This document shows positions 7,349 through 10,417 of a DNA stretch of 10,417 nt, one piece after another. Source of the stretch: Bacteriovoracaceae bacterium UBA7317. Its GTDB lineage: Bacteria > Bdellovibrionota > Bacteriovoracia > Bacteriovoracales > Bacteriovoracaceae. Below the pieces are notes generated by a model that saw only the letters and a program-made list of their open reading frames with translations, was not told where the DNA came from and did not search any database. Location: positions 1 through 10,417 of the forward strand of contig DKQD01000109.1 of assembly GCA_002474345.1 (NCBI GenBank), read 5' to 3'. A program made the translations under genes and the position numbers. The stretch's first letter is position 1. Every line of letters begins with the position of its first letter.

Positions 7349-8044
7349 ATGATAGTCGCTGTTATAGGTTTGGGAACATTCGGGGCAAAAACTGCTGTAA
7401 GGCTCTTTGAAAAAGGAGCAGAGGTAATAGCTATTGATAAAGATGATCACCTTGTCGAAAAAATTAAGGATCGGGTGACTCACGCAGTTTCGCTAAATGT
7501 TACTGATGAACGTTCTCTTAGATCAGTTAACATATCAGATGTGGACGTCGCTATTGTAGGAATAGGTGATAACGTTGAAATGAGTGTTATGGCCGTTGCT
7601 ATGTTAAGAAAACTAGGGGTTGGTAGGGTTATTGCTAGAGCTACAAGTGCACTTCATCAACACGTTCTTGAGGAAATCGGTGCAAGTGAGATTATTAAGG
7701 TTGAGGAAGAAATGGGAGAAATTATTGCCTCTCAAATTATTGCTCCACACGTATTGCAAAGGTATAACTTTGCTGCCGGTTATTCGATTGTTGAAGTTAG
7801 GCTAGGTAAAAAGTTCGAGGGGAAATCTTTAGTTGAGAGTAAAATCCGACAGAATTACAATCTAAATATAGTTGCTCTGCAGAAGAAAAGGCCTTATATA
7901 ACAGATGAAGGGAAGTCAGCCTATAGAGTAGATATAAATGACTGTCCTATGCCGATGGATGTAATAGAGCCTAATGATGTTGTGGTGCTTGTTGGCTCTG
8001 AGAAAAACTTCAACAGATTATTCGGTGATTTGGAAGAAGCTTAA
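7349..8044 (+). CDS. ktrA: Ktr/Trk potassium uptake regulatory subunit (RCK protein)
   Basis: This is the cytoplasmic ring-forming RCK subunit that gates KtrB in response to bound nucleotide. At 231 aa it has a single RCK_N plus RCK_C unit, as in KtrA (about 220 aa), rather than the doubled TrkA form. The Rossmann fold opens with VIGLGTFG (5-12, GxGxxG) and ends beta-2 at Asp30, placed to hold the ribose of NAD or ATP. VIARATS (94-100) is a typical beta-5 segment. The RCK_C domain runs from about 140 to 226, beginning YSIVEVRLGKKFEGKSL. All expected motifs are intact. A GGGAG Shine-Dalgarno (7336-7340) lies 8 nt before the ATG. It is 38 nt downstream of ktrB, its obvious partner. Confidence 0.93.
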   Translation: MIVAVIGLGTFGAKTAVRLFEKGAEVIAIDKDDHLVEKIKDRVTHAVSLNVTDERSLRSVNISDVDVAIVGIGDNVEMSVMAVAMLRKLGVGRVIARATSALHQHVLEEIGASEIIKVEEEMGEIIASQIIAPHVLQRYNFAAGYSIVEVRLGKKFEGKSLVESKIRQNYNLNIVALQKKRPYITDEGKSAYRVDINDCPMPMDVIEPNDVVVLVGSEKNFNRLFGDLEEA

Positions 8045-8093
8045 TGTTTAGGGTCATGATTAGTTGGGAAGAGGGTCTAAGCACAGCGCTTTT

Positions 8094-8097
8094 GGAG
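8094..8097 (+). promoter_or_regulatory. ribosome binding site fixing a TTG start
   Basis: GGAG lies 7 nt before the TTG at 8105. The next in-frame ATG is residue 46, which would delete the first membrane helix, so this site and the TTG together decide the start of the HAMP-PAS gene. Confidence 0.65.
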
Positions 8098-8104
8098 TAT
8101 TGAG

Positions 8105-9322
8105 TTGAATCTTTCTTTAAAAAAGAGAATTGCGATTAGTTTTATTATAGCTAACTTGGCTGTGTTAGTTCTTTCTTTTGTTGTTTTTCACTTCCTACAT
8201 AACTTGAATACAAATATTGAAAGTATAACCAGTAAATCAATGAGGATTTCATCTCTTACAAATGAAGTCAGGCTTTCAACCCTACAAATTTTGGAGACTC
8301 AAGGGGTAATTCTCGTAAGTAAAAAACCATCAAAATCTTCTTTGAGTAGACTTAGAAATAAATTGAAAATAAGCAAGAATCAGTTGAAAGGTTTACTTGA
8401 TGAGAAGTCTCAAGGTCAAAAAGAGCTTAGTGAATTGCTGGCTTATGTCACTTCCCTAGAAATTGTCTTAAAGAAGTCATCATCCTTTCACAAGAATATT
8501 GTAGGACTTAGAAAGAGTATTGGTGACTTTTTTGAAAAGATTTTAAATGTTTTTACAAAATTACAGGAGCTTCAAGACAATCAGTCGATGAAGCGTGATC
8601 AGCAAATTAGAGAAATTATTAAAGATACCAAAAAGAAAATGATGTTTACCCTGATCATTGGTTTTTTTGCCACAATTCTTCTTGGTTTTATTGTCCCAGG
8701 AAAGATTGCTCTACCCTTTAAAAAGATCAAGGATGCATTGAGAGAACTCCAGGAGTGTAACTTTGATGTTTCAATTTTTTATAATCAAGATGATGAGATT
8801 GGTGAGATTGCTCGTGAAATGAATAAAATGATACATAGTTTTAAAACGTTTGAAGAGCTTCGAATGAACAGAATTTCTTTGGAGAATAGGAAGTTTGATG
8901 CTCTTGCAAATATGGGTAAAAAGCCAGTCCTTGTGGCTAACGCAGATAACAAAATCATTTATATGAACGGTTCACTATACAATCTGATGAGGGTTCAATC
9001 AGAGGATGTTATTGGAAAGGTTATGGATGAAACTCTCGTGCCAAAGAGCATTATAGAGTGTTATAAAATGGCCATAAAAAGGCGTTCAAAGATTGAAAAT
9101 ATGAAAGTTGTTATTCCTGCGAAACCGAAGGTTGATGGTGAAGAAGAATCGGGGCTTAGCGTTGAAATTGTCGAAGTTGAGGTTGAAAAAGAGGGAAAAG
9201 AGAAGGAGATAGAGTTGCAAGAAGTTGTTTTTTCAGGTTATGGGAATGTCATTCCAATTCGTGGAAAAGAAAGTTCCCTTGATTACTACCTTATGGTACT
9301 TTCCACCGAAATGTTTGTTTGA
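8105..9322 (+). CDS. membrane HAMP-PAS sensor protein with no recognisable output domain
   Basis: This 405-residue protein starts with TTG. It has a membrane helix at about 9-31, a mostly helical Lys/Ser-rich periplasmic domain (about 32-177, in the style of four-helix-bundle chemoreceptor sensors), a second membrane helix (about 180-198), and a HAMP domain (about 199-250, with ALPFKKIKDAL and DDEIGEIAREMNKM). A PAS-like domain runs from about 262 to the end, with VLVANADNKIIYMN and the terminal YYLMVLS strand. A charged insertion of about 35 residues (near 338-372, alternating Glu/Val/Lys) interrupts the PAS fold. There is no histidine kinase, GGDEF/EAL, methyl-accepting or phosphatase domain, and the gene ends normally at TGA. 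It lies 60 nt after ktrA and 52 nt before lepA, all on one strand. It might transmit a signal by direct protein contact, but no partner or ligand can be read from sequence. Confidence 0.78.
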   Translation: MNLSLKKRIAISFIIANLAVLVLSFVVFHFLHNLNTNIESITSKSMRISSLTNEVRLSTLQILETQGVILVSKKPSKSSLSRLRNKLKISKNQLKGLLDEKSQGQKELSELLAYVTSLEIVLKKSSSFHKNIVGLRKSIGDFFEKILNVFTKLQELQDNQSMKRDQQIREIIKDTKKKMMFTLIIGFFATILLGFIVPGKIALPFKKIKDALRELQECNFDVSIFYNQDDEIGEIAREMNKMIHSFKTFEELRMNRISLENRKFDALANMGKKPVLVANADNKIIYMNGSLYNLMRVQSEDVIGKVMDETLVPKSIIECYKMAIKRRSKIENMKVVIPAKPKVDGEEESGLSVEIVEVEVEKEGKEKEIELQEVVFSGYGNVIPIRGKESSLDYYLMVLSTEMFV

Positions 9323-9324
9323 GT

Positions 9325-9374
9325 CTCAATTGAGTTTAGGCAAACACCATCTATCTTGAATTGGGTTTTTTTTT
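9325..9374 (+). terminator. hairpin and T-tract directly before lepA, possible terminator or attenuator
   Basis: CTCAATT (9325-9331) can pair with AATTGGG (9359-9365) as a 7-bp stem with one G-T pair. A small inner hairpin, GTTT/AAAC (9334-9337 with 9342-9345), lies in the 27-nt loop, and nine Ts (9366-9374) follow at once. That is the shape of an intrinsic terminator, but the stem is AT-rich and the loop is long, so it would be weak. The T-tract runs right up to the lepA ATG. CTCAATTGAG (9325-9334) is also a perfect 10-bp palindrome, which could support a competing fold. Confidence 0.3.
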
Positions 9375-10417
9375 ATGGATATTACAAAAATAAGAAATTT
9401 TTCTATTATTGCCCATATCGATCACGGCAAGTCGACTCTAGCCGATAGGTTAATGGAGAAAACTAATACTGTTTCCCAGAGAGAGTCCGAAGACCGCCTT
9501 TTAGATAATATGGATATTGAAAAGGAGCGGGGTATAACCATTAAGGCTCAGACTGTAAGGATCACTTACAAGTCTAAAAAAGATGGAGAAACTTATTTTT
9601 TAAACCTTTTGGACACTCCAGGTCACGTCGATTTTTCTTATGAAGTAAGCCGTTCCTTGGCTTCTTGTGATGGAGCTTTGCTTGTTGTGGATGCTTCGCA
9701 AGGGGTAGAGGCTCAAACATTAGCAAATGTTTACATGGCTATTGAAAATGATGTCGAAGTTCTACCAGTTCTGAATAAAATAGACCTACCTCATGCTGAC
9801 TCTGATAGGGTTAAAGAGGAAATTGAGGAGATCATTGGAATTGATGCGAGCGATGCTAACGAAGTTTCAGCTAAGTCTGGTTTAGGTATTGAAGGCCTTC
9901 TTGAAACAATTGTTGAGAGAGTCCCTTCCCCTCAAGGCTCTTCAGATAATCCTCTTCAAGCTCTCATATTTGATTCATGGTTTGATCCGTATCAAGGAGT
10001 AATCGTACTGGTGAGAGTCTTTGAGGGAAAAATAAATATAAAAGATAAGATTACATTTAAGTACTCCGATCAAACCTATGAGGTCCTAAAGTTAGCTGTA
10101 AATAATCCCTTCTTTAATGAAGTCAAAGAATTAGGAGCAGGTGAAGTAGGGATGATTATTTGTGGAATCAAGACCATTCGGGATGTGAGTGTTGGAGATA
10201 CAATTATAAGTTCAAAGAGTAAGGATAAAACCCCTGCACTTGAAGGTTTTAAAGAAATTAAGCAGATGGTTTTCTGCGGAATTTTTCCAGTTGACTCTGT
10301 TGATTATGAAATTTTAAAGGACTCTTTGGAAAAATTGGCCCTTAACGACAGCTCTTTTAGCTATGAACCCGAGAACTCGACTGCTCTGGGTCTTGGTTTT
10401 AGATGTGGCTTTTTGGG
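9375..10417 (+). CDS. lepA: elongation factor 4 (LepA), N-terminal 347 residues, cut by the window end
   Basis: LepA is a ribosome-binding translational GTPase related to EF-G, associated with translation and ribosome assembly. The frame is open from ATG at 9375 to the last base. Visible are the G1 loop AHIDHGKST (13-21), switch I with [10 protein letters not shown] (51-60), G3 DTPGH (80-84), G4 NKID (134-137) and G5 SAK (166-168). Domain 2 starts near 195 ([13 protein letters not shown]), and domain 3 begins around 290 ([13 protein letters not shown] at 296-308), reaching the family-specific [10 protein letters not shown] (339-348) at the edge. About 250 further residues, including the LepA-specific C-terminal domain, lie outside. 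The start matches the usual family N-terminus ([16 protein letters not shown]), yet no Shine-Dalgarno precedes it: GGG is separated from ATG by nine Ts. Last gene of the ktrB-ktrA-sensor run. Confidence 0.96.
   Translation, partial: MDITKIRNFSIIAHIDHGKSTLADRLMEKTNTVSQRESEDRLLDNMDIEKERGITIKAQTVRITYKSKKDGETYFLNLLDTPGHVDFSYEVSRSLASCDGALLVVDASQGVEAQTLANVYMAIENDVEVLPVLNKIDLPHADSDRVKEEIEEIIGIDASDANEVSAKSGLGIEGLLETIVERVPSPQGSSDNPLQALIFDSWFDPYQGVIVLVRVFEGKINIKDKITFKYSDQTYEVLKLAVNNPFFNEVKELGAGEVGMIICGIKTIRDVSVGDTIISSKSKDKTPALEGFKEIKQMVFCGIFPVDSVDYEILKDSLEKLALNDSSFSYEPENSTALGLGFRCGFL

Noticed and set aside
7620..7805. Plus-strand 61-codon frame inside ktrA
   Set aside because: Out-of-frame reading of the conserved RCK domain, Leu-rich by codon shift.
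1..10417. A novel defence, mobile or secretion system
   Set aside because: All sizeable genes fall in known housekeeping or membrane families. No direct repeats, insertion sequence ends, integrase, toxin-antitoxin pair or CRISPR pattern was seen.

Overview
This AT-rich window carries housekeeping genes of a Gram-negative (diderm) bacterium. The evidence for a diderm is an LptF/LptG lipopolysaccharide-export permease, an outer-membrane-type lipoprotein with TPRs resembling the pilotin PilW/PilF, and a RodZ-like MreB partner. The Lys/Ile/Phe-rich proteins and gene content would suit the Bdellovibrionota, for example the Bacteriovorax/Halobacteriovorax group. That placement is an impression from gene content and composition, not a demonstrated assignment.

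Layout. Bases 1-90 hold the 3' end of an unidentified plus-strand gene. It converges on, and overlaps by 12 nt, a minus-strand pair: pepA (leucyl aminopeptidase) then trmL (tRNA 2'-O-methyltransferase), joined by an ATGA overlap. A divergent 105-140 nt gap follows, then a plus-strand LptF/LptG permease (to 3341). This runs tail-to-tail into a second minus-strand pair, pilW/pilF-like lipoprotein then rodZ-like, which reads from about 5379 down to 3363. A 200-nt divergent intergenic region holds a fair sigma-70-like promoter for the pilW-rodZ pair. From 5580 to the right edge everything is on the plus strand: ktrB/trkH (K+ channel subunit with an extra N-terminal membrane region), ktrA/trkA (its RCK regulatory subunit), a TTG-started HAMP-PAS membrane protein without an output domain, and lepA (EF-4), cut off by the window end.

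Functional grouping. KtrB and KtrA together form a Ktr-type K+ uptake system. The HAMP-PAS protein sits in the same probable transcript and might sense a related signal. PilW-RodZ pairs type IV pilus assembly with cell-shape control, as in the conserved gammaproteobacterial rlmN-pilF-rodZ-ispG neighbourhood. PepA and TrmL look simply co-transcribed.

There are no mobile elements, CRISPR arrays, tRNA/rRNA genes or defence genes. I found no convincing novel system. The items most worth a second look are the output-less HAMP-PAS protein in the potassium operon, the extended KtrB, and the terminator-like hairpin plus T-tract that abuts the lepA start codon.
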